From contig JAGWWZ010000036.1 of assembly GCA_018970165.1 (NCBI GenBank), positions 1-34,812 of the forward strand: 34,812 nt of DNA. Direction: 5' to 3'. The notes below the pieces were generated by a model, which saw only the letters and a program-made list of their open reading frames with translations, was not told where the DNA came from and searched no databases. The position numbers and the translations under genes are program-made. This DNA is from Planctomycetota bacterium (GTDB lineage Bacteria > Planctomycetota > Planctomycetia > Pirellulales > Pirellulaceae). Positions 1 through 10,589 of the stretch are shown here, in pieces (positions within the stretch are counted from its first letter, which is position 1; each line of letters starts with the position of its first letter).

Positions 1-66
1 GGGCGATGATCGGATCGGATGCGCCGTTATCGGACATCCACCGTCTGGCGAGCGGTAGATAAAGAG

Positions 67-148
67 CGGAGGGCACGGGACTCGAACCCGCAACCCCTTA
101 CGGGGCACATCATTTCCAATGATGCCGCTAGCCATTCGCTTACCCTCC
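67..148 (-). tRNA. tRNA-Ser (anticodon GGA)
   Basis: On the minus strand this folds as a class II tRNA. It has a 7-bp acceptor stem (one T-G wobble at 7-66), a short D arm, a 5-bp anticodon stem (CATCA/TGATG) around loop TTGGAAA, a CCCC/GGGG variable arm, and a T arm with loop TTCGAGT. The anticodon GGA lies at 115-117 and reads UCC/UCU serine codons. The discriminator base is G and CCA is not encoded. Position 8 reads as A where U is nearly universal. The open frame across this region (19-219) is an artefact of the tRNA. Confidence 0.93.
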
Positions 149-271
149 AAAATCCAGTCCCTCCACCTGCGTTGAGCGGGCATGGCCCATGGATTTCATA
201 TCCCCAAAGTCTATCCTAGGTGTCTCGATTCACAAGCCAACCTCAACCTCGATTCCCAAGGTTTTCGACCC

Positions 272-1303
272 ATGCAGACTTCACGTGCTTGGTTCTACCG
301 CAAAAACCAAGCAGCTTACGACCTGGAACTCGGCCATCAATCGATGCCGAGGCCAGACGAACTTGGAGAACGAGACATTCTGGTCGCAATCGAGGGAGTT
401 TCTCTCAATTATCGGGATTTGGTGGCCTGGAAAAACATGGCAGGCAGGGGGGTGGACGGTCGCGTGCCAGCCTCCGACGGCGCCGGGACCGTGGTCGCGG
501 TCGGTCCCTCGGTAACGCAGTGGCGAGTTGGGGATCGGGTGGCCGGTTGCTTTTTCCCGCGTTGGCAATCGGGTCGGTTCGATCTTTCCCATCATCGATT
601 CGACCTCGGTGGCAACTTAGATGGAATGCTGCGCGAGCAAGTTGTAATGCATGAGGACGCATGGGTTCGTGTTCCGGCGCATCTCGATACTCTGGCCGCC
701 TCGACTCTTCCGTGCGCAGCACTCACGGCCTGGTACTCCTTGATCGCGCGCGGCGGTTTGACCAAAGATCAAATGGTTTTAGTGCTCGGTACGGGAGGAG
801 TGTCTGTCTTCGCTCTCCAGATCGCCAAGCATGTAGGCGCGAGGGTCGTCGTTACCTCGAGCAGCGACGACAAGCTGATGCGAGCCAGATCGCTCGGGGC
901 CGATGAAGGAGTCAACTACAAAGCGCACCCGCAATGGTCCGAACAAGTTTGGAGTTGGACGGGCGGTCGCGGTGTGGATCACGTGGTTGAAGTCGGTGGC
1001 CCAGGCACACTCGAACAATCGATGAAGAGTGTCGCGGGGGGCGGACATATCGCCTTGATCGGCGTCTTGACCGGATTCGGTGCACCGACGACCAGCCTCT
1101 TTCCGCTGCTGGCTCGCAATGTAACCCTCAACGGAATTTACGTGGGCCCGCGCGACGAATTTGTTCGCATGAACGCATTTCTCGAAGAGCATCGGATCGA
1201 ACCGGTCATCGATCGCGTGTTTCCACTTGAAGCGGCTCCCAATGCCTTCGCCTATCTGGCCAGCGGCCAACACTTTGGCAAGGTGGTTATTCGGATTGCT
1301 TAG
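272..1303 (+). CDS. NAD(P)-dependent alcohol dehydrogenase, zinc-type MDR superfamily
   Basis: A 343-residue medium-chain dehydrogenase/reductase. The N-terminal GroES-like half contains SLNYRDL and the GAGTVVAVG/GDRVAG segments. A Rossmann half follows, with the nucleotide-binding motif GTGGVSVFALQIAK near residues 175-188 and a later GGHIALIGVL strand. The four-cysteine structural zinc lobe of classical alcohol dehydrogenases is not visible, so it resembles the YogA/quinone-oxidoreductase side of the family. The open frame reaches back to an ATG at 182, but those extra 30 residues match no domain. The ATG at 272 puts the usual short N-terminus before the catalytic fold. Substrate and cofactor preference cannot be read. 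Its last 17 bp overlap the end of the convergent TPR-like gene. Confidence 0.85.
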   Translation: MQTSRAWFYRKNQAAYDLELGHQSMPRPDELGERDILVAIEGVSLNYRDLVAWKNMAGRGVDGRVPASDGAGTVVAVGPSVTQWRVGDRVAGCFFPRWQSGRFDLSHHRFDLGGNLDGMLREQVVMHEDAWVRVPAHLDTLAASTLPCAALTAWYSLIARGGLTKDQMVLVLGTGGVSVFALQIAKHVGARVVVTSSSDDKLMRARSLGADEGVNYKAHPQWSEQVWSWTGGRGVDHVVEVGGPGTLEQSMKSVAGGGHIALIGVLTGFGAPTTSLFPLLARNVTLNGIYVGPRDEFVRMNAFLEEHRIEPVIDRVFPLEAAPNAFAYLASGQHFGKVVIRIA

Positions 1304-4064
1304 CCGATGGACTTTCCGGCTTACGGAACCGCCCCAACTGACGAATATGGTGCTGTTCGCGAGGCTTCATTGCGTGGCATTTCTCAGAGATCTCGATTGC
1401 CTTATCGATATTGCCGCGAATGAATTCGACTTCTGCGAGGGTGTCGAGATACGTATCGGTCGGCCGTTGCTGAACAACTTGTTGTGCCAACTGGTGCGCT
1501 CGTTCGAGCTCTACCCCGCACTTGGCAGCCAGCCACGCTGCGTTGTTCGCGACCAGGGTATCGTTCGGAAATCGCTCCAGATGGGATCGCATCGGACCCG
1601 CATATAGTTCGTACCATTTCTTGAGTGTCTCGTCACCGAACTGCGAACGAATCAATGGGACAACATCGATCAAGGTGTTGATCTGCTCGGGATAGACTTG
1701 GTGTGCTGTTCGAATCAATCGATCCGCCAACTCGAGCTTGCCCTCTTGAACAGCGTGCCAGAAACATGAGGCGAAGATCCGTTCGTATCGAAAGCTCCAC
1801 TGAGTCCAATCGATATCCTTCATTCCGGTCGCCCCCCCCTGTCCTTGGTCGGGAAACTGAGCTTTCGCCCGTTCCTGAATATCATCCATTGCTTTTTCGA
1901 TCGCCAACTGACGCAGCTCGGATATCCGATCGGGATGTTCAGCGACGGAACGGTGATACCAATCTGCCTGTTTCCAGGCTCCGAATTCCGTGTACGCATT
2001 TCCGTACCAAAGCTCATGCCAGGTGGAGGGTGCATGCCTCCGCAGCAGTTCCAGCATGAGCAAAACATCGGGCTGCGGTTCCATCTTTTGCGTAACGCGC
2101 TCGCTCATGAGATAACGCTCGAGCCATTCCCAGGAGTCCATTCGGGACAGGTTGCGCTTTTGCAAATTCATCCAATCGTCGAACCGACGGGCATCGGCCA
2201 GGCACTGGCTGGCCAGTAGATGCGCGTGGACATCTTCACGGTATTGATCTGCAATTTCCAGGCTGAGATTCGCGGCGGTATCAACTTGTCCAAGCTCCGA
2301 AAAGTATTTGGCAATCGCCATCCTAGCTGCGAGGGAATCGGAATGATCCTGCAAGAGATCGATCGCTTCCTCGGTCATGCCAAGTGTATCGAGAGTATCT
2401 GCGATATCGACCAGCATCGGTTCCAGTACGCTGGGCTCATGGAGCGAAGCGCGGATCATATCACGGATCACGGAAAGCAATTCCTTCTCGGACCAACCTG
2501 CCGGCATGCGCCCCTGGTTGAGATCTTCGACGATTTCGATACGGGCCTTAGGGTCCAGTTCCGGGTTGCGTTTGCGAAGCGCATCATAGAGGATCATCGC
2601 AGCGAACCGAATATTGGGGAAATTTTTGAAGAAGAGGGTTTCGAGAGTAACGCCTCGGGTCTCATCCTGAATTTGCTGGAGGCCGCGCTGAGATAATATC
2701 CATTCATTCGTCGGGCGGTCCTTCTCTCTTCTCGCACATAAATCGGCGATCACTTCCAGCCTGCGATGGTCGAGACCGTAGATTCTCCATTCGTTCAGGA
2801 GAGCGTCCCACTCGGTGAGAGATTGTTCGTCCCTATCGGTCTTGATATGACTGCGAATGCGGCGAAACAGGTGAGATTCCAACTCATCGAGTCCTAAACG
2901 ATGAAAGAGGGATTGAAAGCGAATCGGCTTATTCGCCAGAGGGACCAAATTTACCCACTTGTCAAACCATTTGTCGAGCGACTCGGTCTTGAGATCCGAT
3001 AGCCCTTCGATCTCCAGCAATCTCTCCAAGTCATTGCGGAGAAAAAGAATATCGACCAAGCCTTGGGGCGAATCGGATTTCAGGAGTTGTTCAAACGCAT
3101 CCTTGTCTCCAACGAATAACGCCATAGTGGCCTTTTGTTGGTTGTAATAGGACTTGGTCTTGCCTTTGTCCGTCTTTCGAAGGTCGTAATAAACCATGGC
3201 TTCGTCGTGTCGGCCGAGGCATTCGAGCAACATGATTCGTTGCACATCCCCCCAACCGGTCGTGGAGGTTGCTTTTTTGAGGGGATCCAGTTTGAGCCAT
3301 GCATCCCATCGTTGATGCCGGATGAGCAGCGCTTCGTATCGCTCAGACAATCCGTTCCGCTTCGCGACCGCCAAGGCTTCATCCACCCTTCCGTCCCGTT
3401 CGTGGGTAGCGATTTGGGAATCGGGAACATCCAAAGGTTCGTCGACTCGCCACTCAGGTGGCATGCCGAGTTCTTTCCAGCGAGCGTTCAATCCAACCCG
3501 TATCGCGTGTCTCGGAAGGACTACGTTGAGCAATCGCGGAATCAGGTTTTCTTTCCCATCGCGCCATGCCGCGGAGATGGCTTGATCGATCACCGTCGGA
3601 TGGTATGCCGATCGATAGCGAAACATCTCCTCGCGCGAGGCCTGCGGCACGATTTCGAGGATCTCGACCAACGCATCGATTTTCCGATCGTTGATGAATT
3701 TGTTTACGACCGATAGATCGCCATCGGCGAGCGATTGATAATCTCCCATCATCTCGAGCCGTTCCTGCATCGATCCCTGGATGCTTCGAACTCGGCGGAT
3801 CCACTGGAGCAAAGATGCGCGATTGGGATCGGATACACGGGATTGCTCTTCGAGCCACCGGTCGATATCCCATCGTGGGTCGCACAGTTTCAGGAACGCT
3901 GCGTTCCGCTCCGAGAATCGGCGATCGTCGAGTTGATCCAAGAGGGAGCGTGCGACCTCGCGTTCGTCCGCATCGCCTCGGACCGCAAGAACTGCGAACA
4001 GAATAGCGACCACACCTACCCAACGAAGGGACTTGCAGTTCGAAGTCTTCCGAAAAAATTCCAT
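1287..4064 (-). CDS. large exported TPR-like repeat protein, function unknown
   Basis: About 925 residues. An N-terminal hydrophobic segment (WVGVVAILFAVLAVRG) looks like a signal peptide or anchor, so the bulk is probably periplasmic or membrane-attached. The body is almost wholly helical, with degenerate TPR-like pairs. The clearest is near the C-terminus: NDTLVANNAAWLAAKCG, then DTYLDTLAEVEFIRGN and a third helix. No enzyme motif was recognised; scaffold or interaction roles are typical of such repeats. The open frame starts at a TTG at 4076, but the ATG at 4064 directly precedes the signal-like segment and is preferred. The 3' end overlaps the dehydrogenase tail to tail. The gene is 118 bp downstream of the double sulfatase on the same strand and could share its transcript. 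Confidence 0.75.
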   Translation of the reverse strand: MEFFRKTSNCKSLRWVGVVAILFAVLAVRGDADEREVARSLLDQLDDRRFSERNAAFLKLCDPRWDIDRWLEEQSRVSDPNRASLLQWIRRVRSIQGSMQERLEMMGDYQSLADGDLSVVNKFINDRKIDALVEILEIVPQASREEMFRYRSAYHPTVIDQAISAAWRDGKENLIPRLLNVVLPRHAIRVGLNARWKELGMPPEWRVDEPLDVPDSQIATHERDGRVDEALAVAKRNGLSERYEALLIRHQRWDAWLKLDPLKKATSTTGWGDVQRIMLLECLGRHDEAMVYYDLRKTDKGKTKSYYNQQKATMALFVGDKDAFEQLLKSDSPQGLVDILFLRNDLERLLEIEGLSDLKTESLDKWFDKWVNLVPLANKPIRFQSLFHRLGLDELESHLFRRIRSHIKTDRDEQSLTEWDALLNEWRIYGLDHRRLEVIADLCARREKDRPTNEWILSQRGLQQIQDETRGVTLETLFFKNFPNIRFAAMILYDALRKRNPELDPKARIEIVEDLNQGRMPAGWSEKELLSVIRDMIRASLHEPSVLEPMLVDIADTLDTLGMTEEAIDLLQDHSDSLAARMAIAKYFSELGQVDTAANLSLEIADQYREDVHAHLLASQCLADARRFDDWMNLQKRNLSRMDSWEWLERYLMSERVTQKMEPQPDVLLMLELLRRHAPSTWHELWYGNAYTEFGAWKQADWYHRSVAEHPDRISELRQLAIEKAMDDIQERAKAQFPDQGQGGATGMKDIDWTQWSFRYERIFASCFWHAVQEGKLELADRLIRTAHQVYPEQINTLIDVVPLIRSQFGDETLKKWYELYAGPMRSHLERFPNDTLVANNAAWLAAKCGVELERAHQLAQQVVQQRPTDTYLDTLAEVEFIRGNIDKAIEISEKCHAMKPREQHHIRQLGRFRKPESPSAKQSE

Positions 4065-4182
4065 TCCGCAATCCAAACAGATGACTTGGAAAATGAATGT
4101 TACCCATGGAGTCGAGAGGATCCTTGGAGTCTATCAATGACCCGAGGATAACTCAACCAAAAGAGGACAACTCGGAGACGAA

Positions 4183-6963
4183 TCAGCGACGTGCCTTGGC
4201 TTTTGATTCCGATTGGATCGGTTTTGGCTGTGGCAATTTGGCTCCAACCTCGGATCGCCAACGGGCTAATCGCTCTCTCATGGCGAACGCGAGTTTCTGG
4301 TGCTCGGCTTGGAGATTTCGAGTCTCGCCAAGATCCTCGTCGAGGTTATAGAGTTCGAGTCGGCCGTCTTCGAAGTACTCGATGAGTTTCCACGGGCCCT
4401 CGTGGATGACTCCACCGGGAGTGGTGCGAAATGCATCGGGCCCCGCTCCCAGATAGCCGGGAAAGTGCTGATAGATAGCCGTGCGTTGAAGACTCCCTCC
4501 GCGGAGGACAGGCAACAAGCTTTCTCCATCGAGGGCTTGGGCTGGTTTTGGTCCACCTGCAATCTCCAGCAACGTCGGGAACATGTCGACATGGATGGTT
4601 GGCACGTTGGATGACGAACCTGCCTTCACGATTCCCGGCCATCGCACGATGAGCGGAACCCGGGTACCCCCTTCATACAAACTTCCTTTGCCGCTTCGAA
4701 GGGGTGAATTGTCAGTGATGTCCCCATCCTTTTTGATCCCTTCCCGGACATAGCCACCGACCCCTCCGTTGTCGCTGGCAAAGACCACGATGGTGTTCTC
4801 CGTCAGTGCGAGTTCATCGAGCGTCTGCATGATTCGACCGACACTCTCGTCCAAGGAAGCGATCATAGCGGCATAGGTCGGGTTCTTGTGGCCACCGACT
4901 CCTTGTTTATTCACGAAGTGTTGTTTCCATTCTGGCTTTGCATCGTGGGGTGAGTGCACGCTGAAATGAGGCAAGTAAAGAAAGAAGGGTCGACCCTGGT
5001 TGCGACGCATAAAATCGACCGCGCGATCGGTGAGGAAATCGGCCAGATATTCTCCCTTGGGATAGGGAGTTTCCGGATTGGTCTCAAAGTCGAAGTGGGC
5101 ACCCATGCTGACGATGGCTTCGTCGAAACCTCGTTGGCTCGGATGATAGGCGCCTTTGTTACCGATGTGCCATTTGCCGAACATTCCCGTGGCATAGCCA
5201 GCTAGACGGAGTTGATCGGCGATCGTATCTCGATCGAGTGGGAGTTGTTCCACGTTATCGACGGGTCTCAATGGACGCTTGCTCCAATCAAAGCGATCGA
5301 TCGAACCGACTGTGTAGACGCCCGTCCGGGCGCCGTACTGACCGGAAAGAAGAGCCGCACGTGTAGGAGTGCAATTGGGGCAATGATGGTGATTGAGCAA
5401 TCGCATACCTTGCGAAGCGAGCCGATCGATGTGGGGTGTTTCGTAATACTTCGTGCCATAACAACCCAAGTCGGTGTAGCCGAGATCGTCAGCGAGGATA
5501 AATACTATGTTCGCCTTGCGATCCTGGGCATCGGCAACGGGCGGTTTCCATTGTGCAGGTTGCGGAGCCTTCGCCTTCAGGGTTGCGGAATCGCCACTCT
5601 CACGCATTTCGGATTCCATCGCGATCATCATCTCGGTGACGCGAACTGCGTGTTCTGGTTTCTCCGAGAGATCGTTGGTCTCGTGCGGATCGACATCCAA
5701 ATCGAACAACTGATTGCGATCGATGCGAGGATACCGAATGAGTTTCCATCGGCCGATGGTGATGGCTCGCTGCACATCGCGGTATGCGAACAGCAACCGA
5801 TCGCGTGCAGTCCGGTCCGGATCCGAGAGCGTGCCGTTCAGATCGACATACTCGCCAGGCACGTTGCTATGGATTCCACATTTTCTTGCCAGCGTCGGAA
5901 GGATGTCTAACGCATAGCAGAGCGCGTTGGTGCGACGATTCTTGGGGATCCCGGGACCGGAGAAGATGAGTGGTACGCGAATCGAATGCTCGTAGAGATT
6001 CTGCTTGCCGATCAGCCCATGGCTGCCGCGAGCCACCCCGCTGTCAGATGTAAAAACAACGATGGTGTTGTCCCCCATCGGCGAATTGCGAAGGGCTTCG
6101 AGTACGCGCCCGATTTGATGATCGACATACGAGATATAGCGATAGTAATCGGCCAGCATTTGGCGGACTCCTTGTTCGGAGCGAGGCCAGGGAAGGAGCT
6201 TTTCATCGCGAACCGTCATCTCGCCGTTATCTAAAGCGTGGAACGCTTGAAAATTCGGGGGTAATGGAATCTCGCTCGGATCGTAGCGAACTGGGAAATC
6301 ATCGGGGACGATGTGCGGATCGTGGGGACCAATCATCGGCAGATAGTAAAGGAAAGGTTTTCTGTCGTCTGATTGGCGTCCCAGTGTCTCGAGGGTGCGA
6401 ATGCATTCGTCGGCGAACTGCTCGCACGCGTGATTGGGTTCACGTCTGGGCGAAGCCAGTTTGCCATCGACCAAATCCTGCACCGGTGTTCGCATGGGGT
6501 TGTTCATGCCTCCCAGGAAGATCGAGTTGGCGTGCTGAAACGACTTGGCAATAGAAGGAGGGCCGTTGTGCCATTTGCCACTCATCCAAGTCGAGTATCC
6601 GTTGTCGGCGAAGACTTCGGGCCAAGAGGTATCGCGCATCAACTTCTCATCGACCCGGAATAGATTGCGACCTGACAGCAACATCGCCCGGGCAGGAACG
6701 CAGACCGCTCCCTGCATGCTTCCTTGGACATACGCGCGGTCGAAGGACAAACCCTCGTGCACCAAACGATCCACATGCGGTGTCTTGATGACCGGGTTCC
6801 CTAACGCACCGATGGTATCTGCCCGCTGGTCGTCGGTCAGAATGAACAAGATGTTCGGTTTGCTCGCGATCGCCGGCTCATATGCAGAAACCTTCGGCAG
6901 ACAATATCCAAGAAGGATGACAAGACCAAGGATCGCATGTGCAGGGAATCTACAGCGCAACAT
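4183..6963 (-). CDS. tandem two-domain formylglycine-type sulfatase, exported
   Basis: A 926-residue protein with a signal peptide (about 1-27) and two complete sulfatase domains in one reading frame. Domain 1 (about 36-455) has the metal-binding start NILFILTDDQ (D44, D45), the maturation motif CVPAR (C88) and FTSDSG near 305-309. Domain 2 (about 483-905) restarts with NIVFILADDLGYTDLG (D492, D493), then CTPTR (C531), GKWHIGN and FASDNGG. Both CxPxR motifs should have cysteine converted to formylglycine, which would need a maturase not present in this window. Single sulfatases are about 450-550 residues, so the length fits a fusion. The linker (about 456-482) is short and Ala/Pro/Lys-rich. 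Likely role: desulfating algal or host glycans in the periplasm. Specificity of either domain cannot be told. Confidence 0.92.
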   Translation of the reverse strand: MLRCRFPAHAILGLVILLGYCLPKVSAYEPAIASKPNILFILTDDQRADTIGALGNPVIKTPHVDRLVHEGLSFDRAYVQGSMQGAVCVPARAMLLSGRNLFRVDEKLMRDTSWPEVFADNGYSTWMSGKWHNGPPSIAKSFQHANSIFLGGMNNPMRTPVQDLVDGKLASPRREPNHACEQFADECIRTLETLGRQSDDRKPFLYYLPMIGPHDPHIVPDDFPVRYDPSEIPLPPNFQAFHALDNGEMTVRDEKLLPWPRSEQGVRQMLADYYRYISYVDHQIGRVLEALRNSPMGDNTIVVFTSDSGVARGSHGLIGKQNLYEHSIRVPLIFSGPGIPKNRRTNALCYALDILPTLARKCGIHSNVPGEYVDLNGTLSDPDRTARDRLLFAYRDVQRAITIGRWKLIRYPRIDRNQLFDLDVDPHETNDLSEKPEHAVRVTEMMIAMESEMRESGDSATLKAKAPQPAQWKPPVADAQDRKANIVFILADDLGYTDLGCYGTKYYETPHIDRLASQGMRLLNHHHCPNCTPTRAALLSGQYGARTGVYTVGSIDRFDWSKRPLRPVDNVEQLPLDRDTIADQLRLAGYATGMFGKWHIGNKGAYHPSQRGFDEAIVSMGAHFDFETNPETPYPKGEYLADFLTDRAVDFMRRNQGRPFFLYLPHFSVHSPHDAKPEWKQHFVNKQGVGGHKNPTYAAMIASLDESVGRIMQTLDELALTENTIVVFASDNGGVGGYVREGIKKDGDITDNSPLRSGKGSLYEGGTRVPLIVRWPGIVKAGSSSNVPTIHVDMFPTLLEIAGGPKPAQALDGESLLPVLRGGSLQRTAIYQHFPGYLGAGPDAFRTTPGGVIHEGPWKLIEYFEDGRLELYNLDEDLGETRNLQAEHQKLAFAMRERLARWRSEVGAKLPQPKPIQSESKAKARR

Positions 6964-7101
6964 GAAGCTGCTCCTGAAGGGAAATGCTCGAGAGATCGCC
7001 CTTCATGGTAGCATAATTATCAGCATGATCGAAAACGCGAGAAACCGCGGCTAACGCCAAGGCGGATCATGGAAAGGCGATTTCGTCGTTCGATTGGCAG
7101 A

Positions 7102-10100
7102 TCATTTTTCGCGAGACTGTACCGAGAGTGCAATCGAGACAGGGACATCTGCCAGTTCGATCGATTCGGAGTCGCTGAGAGGGCCGCCCGATTCGCGGAT
7201 CGTGACAGAGACCGCGAGAGTTTCCTGAGAGATAAAGTCGCGATGCGAATCGATGGCTTCGCGTACGGCGGCATCCGCCGTGATGATCTCGATAGCGATA
7301 CGATCGGTGAAATCGCATTGCCGTTTCTTGCGTAGATCCTGGATGATTCGAATTGCGTCCTTGGCGATCCCCTCGCGAATCAGTTCGGGAGTCAATTCCG
7401 TGTGGAGGGCGACAACGCCGTTCTTGCCTTGAGCGGCAGCCCAACCCGATTTGGCAGTGAATCGGACTTGGATATCTTCGCCATCGAGTTCGATGGTTTG
7501 TCCATCGATCGATAGAGAGATCTTTCCATCGCGGCTCATTTCGTCCATGAGTTGGGCCCCGGACGCGGAGGCTAAAGCTTGCTTGAGTTTGGGGAGCAAG
7601 GGACCGACACGAGGTCCTAGGCGACGGAAGTTGGGTTGCACGGAGTAGGAGACGTAGGGGCTCGAACCGCTGGCGTAATGGATCTCCTTGACGTTGAGTT
7701 CTTCGCGGATGATGTCATCGTGTTCGGTGAGCCAGGGGATGTGAGAACCATCGGCCAGGGTCACTTCGACTCGGCCGAGAGGTTGTCGCACTTTCAGCTT
7801 GGCATCCATACGGGCCGATCGACCGAGGGACGCGATCTCGCGGAGCAGATCCATGCGCGTGTTGAGCAGTGTGTCGGCCTGTGCAAAGCTTCCATCCGGG
7901 TAATCGCAAAGGTGAACACTCTCGCGAACCCCTTTTAAGCCCGCGGTCAGATGCCGCCACAGGTTTTCTGCCATGAACGGAGTGAAGGGAGCGATCAGTT
8001 TGGCCAGAACAACGAGGGACTCGTAGAGAGTCCAATACGCATCGAGTTTATCGGGCGATGATTTCTCGGCTGCCCAATATCGGGAGCGACTGCGGCGCAC
8101 GTACCAATTGCTCAGCGCATCGACGACATGATGCAAGGCTTGGCAGGCACCGTAGCTGTCGTAGCGATCCATCCGTTCGATCACGGTGCGGCATGTTGCG
8201 GCCAAGTCGCTGAGCATCCATCGATCCAGTTCGCTTCGCTCAGGGACAGGTCGATAGGAAGGGGCCTTTGCCAATTCATCGCCGGTCAATTGATCTAGCG
8301 GGGATGTTATCTCGGCCGGGCCTTGGAAGCCGTCGATTTCGGCATAGATCGTGAAGAAGCTGAACACATTCCACAATCGGAGCAGAAACTCAGGGATGGA
8401 ATCCCGAATGGCTCGCTCGGAATAGAGGATGGAGTTCCAGGGTGCTTGATTGGCGAACAGATACCATCGCAAGGCATCGGCACCATAGCGATCGAAGATC
8501 TCCTGCGGGCTGCGATAATTGCGCAGTTGCTTGCTCATCTTCCCAGTTTTATGAACGAAGTCGTTGCCCAAGGCTTCGCGAGCTTCCTCTTCGGTCAGAA
8601 ATCGCTGTTTACCGTCCTTGCTCTCGTACCATTCGGCGAGCATCAATCCGAGAACGATGCAATTTTTGAATGGATGCGGATACGGGATATTTCCTTTGGG
8701 AGCTATTTGACCAGGCTTGTTGCCGAAGAGCATCGTACTGATCGCCAATTGGCTGTAGAACCAACCGCGTGTTTGATCGATCGCTTCGCTGATGAAGTCC
8801 GCTGGGAACTGGGATTCGAACAAGTCGGTGCCCCGAAGTGGATATCCCCATTGGGCGAAGGGCATGGCTCCGCTGTCATACCAGCAGTCGATGACCTCGC
8901 TGACCCGTTGCATGCGCGAGCCGGCTCGGTAGGGTGAATCGTACGTCACCGCATCGATGTAGGGCTTGTGGACCTTCAAATCATCGGCCAGATCGGGTTG
9001 GTTCTTCTTGGCCTGTTCCCAAACTTCCAGCCCGCGGATTCCGGGCTTGGAGCAGAGTTCATCGTAGCTAGCGATCGCTTCCATCTTGCCTGTCGATTCG
9101 CAGACCCAGATCGGGAGGGGTGTGCCCCAATAGCGTTCGCGAGATAGGGCCCAATCGACGTTGGACTCGAGGAAATTACCGAAGCGTCCGGGTCCGATGT
9201 GTTCGGGGTGCCATCCGATGGCGCGATTATTCTCGAGCATCGCATCGCGAAACGAGGTGGTGCGAATGAACCAACTCTCGCGAGGATATTGAATGAGTGG
9301 GTCTTCGCTGGCTCGCCAGCAGAAAGGGTAGTCGTGGACGTACTGTTCTTGGTGCCACAACAGTCCTCGATCGCGCAGAGCGCGGGTGATGGGGCGATCG
9401 GCATCTTTGACCCACACGCCGCGATACTCAGGGGCATCATCGGTAAATTTTCCATCGGGACCAACGGCACAAAGTAGGTCTGGTCCGTTGCCGTCATGGA
9501 ACAGTTCGCGTTGGGCAACCAGGACGTCGTAGTCGACTTCGCCGAACGCCGGGGCCAAGTGGACGATGCCGGTTCCTGAATCGAGCGTCACGAAGTCCGC
9601 GTGCACGACTCGCCATTGTCGAACTGTTTGTCCCCCTTCGCGTAGGTTTCCGGTTTGTTCTCCGATCTTCGACTCATAGAAATCGAAGGGTGGGCGATAG
9701 CGTTTTCCGACGAGGTCGCGTCCGGGTACGGTCTTATCGACCGTCAGCGGTCGTTTGATTTTCTCCGAGAGCATCTCCACCAGTTGGGCGGCGACGATCG
9801 CGGTGTCACCCGTTTCGACATCTCGGCAGTAGGCGTAATCGATTCCTTCGTGGACAGCGGCGAACTGGTTCGATGGAAGGGTCCAGGGAGTCGTGGTCCA
9901 GACGACGAGGCTGGTATGCGGTTCGTCGATGAGAGGGAAGCGAACGTAGACGCTGGGGTCGGCGACTTCGCGATAGCCCTGGCCTACTTCGCCGCTGCTG
10001 AGGGCTGTTCCACCCTGGGCCCACCACCAGACGATCTTGTGTCCGCGGTAGAGGAGTCCACGGTCGAAGAAGTTTTTGAGGGACCACCAAACGCTTTCGA

Positions 10101-10566
10101 CGAAGCTTTGGTGGTAGGTGACATAGGCTTGCGAGAGATCGATCCAAAAGCCGAGTCGCTCGGTGACCCGTTCCCACTCTTGCATATAGCGCCAGACGCT
10201 GTGTTGGCACTTGGCGATGAATTTCTCAACGCCATAGGCTTCGATCTCTTCTTTGCTGTGGATACCGAGTTCTTTGCAGACTTCGACTTCAACGGGTAGT
10301 CCGTGGGTATCCCAACCGGCTTTGCGTTGGCACCAATAACCGCGCATGGTGCGGTATCGAGGAAACAGATCCTTGATTGCGCGGGTCAGGCAGTGACCGG
10401 GATGGGGCAGGCCATTTGCGGTTGGTGGTCCTTCGAAGAATACAAAGGGTTCGCCGCCGGCGCGCTGTTCGAGCGATCGTTGGTAGATCCCTTGTTCTTT
10501 CCAGAACTGAAGGATCGATTCCTCTTGATCCGGGAATCGGACATCGGTCTTTACAGCGCGAAACAT
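7102..10566 (-). CDS. ileS: isoleucyl-tRNA synthetase, long eukaryote-like type
   Basis: Cytosolic class I aminoacyl-tRNA synthetase charging tRNA-Ile. The 1154 residues include the HIGH-type motif HPGH (55-58, in [11 protein letters not shown]), [10 protein letters not shown] (84-93), the CP1 editing motif [10 protein letters not shown] (about 224-233), HDYPFCWR, and a KMSKS-type loop KMSKQ (676-680). A tRNA-binding anticodon domain follows. Length and motif style match the IleRS2 group rather than the shorter zinc-tailed bacterial IleRS1; IleRS2 enzymes are generally less sensitive to mupirocin. The HIGH motif keeps the usual HxGH order. The fifth KMSKS residue is Gln rather than Ser or the Arg common in this group. 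The gene lies 23 bp downstream of a small acidic protein gene, probably in one transcript. Confidence 0.97.
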   Translation of the reverse strand: MFRAVKTDVRFPDQEESILQFWKEQGIYQRSLEQRAGGEPFVFFEGPPTANGLPHPGHCLTRAIKDLFPRYRTMRGYWCQRKAGWDTHGLPVEVEVCKELGIHSKEEIEAYGVEKFIAKCQHSVWRYMQEWERVTERLGFWIDLSQAYVTYHQSFVESVWWSLKNFFDRGLLYRGHKIVWWWAQGGTALSSGEVGQGYREVADPSVYVRFPLIDEPHTSLVVWTTTPWTLPSNQFAAVHEGIDYAYCRDVETGDTAIVAAQLVEMLSEKIKRPLTVDKTVPGRDLVGKRYRPPFDFYESKIGEQTGNLREGGQTVRQWRVVHADFVTLDSGTGIVHLAPAFGEVDYDVLVAQRELFHDGNGPDLLCAVGPDGKFTDDAPEYRGVWVKDADRPITRALRDRGLLWHQEQYVHDYPFCWRASEDPLIQYPRESWFIRTTSFRDAMLENNRAIGWHPEHIGPGRFGNFLESNVDWALSRERYWGTPLPIWVCESTGKMEAIASYDELCSKPGIRGLEVWEQAKKNQPDLADDLKVHKPYIDAVTYDSPYRAGSRMQRVSEVIDCWYDSGAMPFAQWGYPLRGTDLFESQFPADFISEAIDQTRGWFYSQLAISTMLFGNKPGQIAPKGNIPYPHPFKNCIVLGLMLAEWYESKDGKQRFLTEEEAREALGNDFVHKTGKMSKQLRNYRSPQEIFDRYGADALRWYLFANQAPWNSILYSERAIRDSIPEFLLRLWNVFSFFTIYAEIDGFQGPAEITSPLDQLTGDELAKAPSYRPVPERSELDRWMLSDLAATCRTVIERMDRYDSYGACQALHHVVDALSNWYVRRSRSRYWAAEKSSPDKLDAYWTLYESLVVLAKLIAPFTPFMAENLWRHLTAGLKGVRESVHLCDYPDGSFAQADTLLNTRMDLLREIASLGRSARMDAKLKVRQPLGRVEVTLADGSHIPWLTEHDDIIREELNVKEIHYASGSSPYVSYSVQPNFRRLGPRVGPLLPKLKQALASASGAQLMDEMSRDGKISLSIDGQTIELDGEDIQVRFTAKSGWAAAQGKNGVVALHTELTPELIREGIAKDAIRIIQDLRKKRQCDFTDRIAIEIITADAAVREAIDSHRDFISQETLAVSVTIRESGGPLSDSESIELADVPVSIALSVQSREK

Positions 10567-10589
10567 CGATCCGGACCTATCCTAGGAAG

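Noticed and set aside
19-219. Open frame on the plus strand across the tRNA
   Set aside because: It is the translation of the complement of tRNA-Ser, a frequent false gene (RARDSNPQPLTGH-type peptide).
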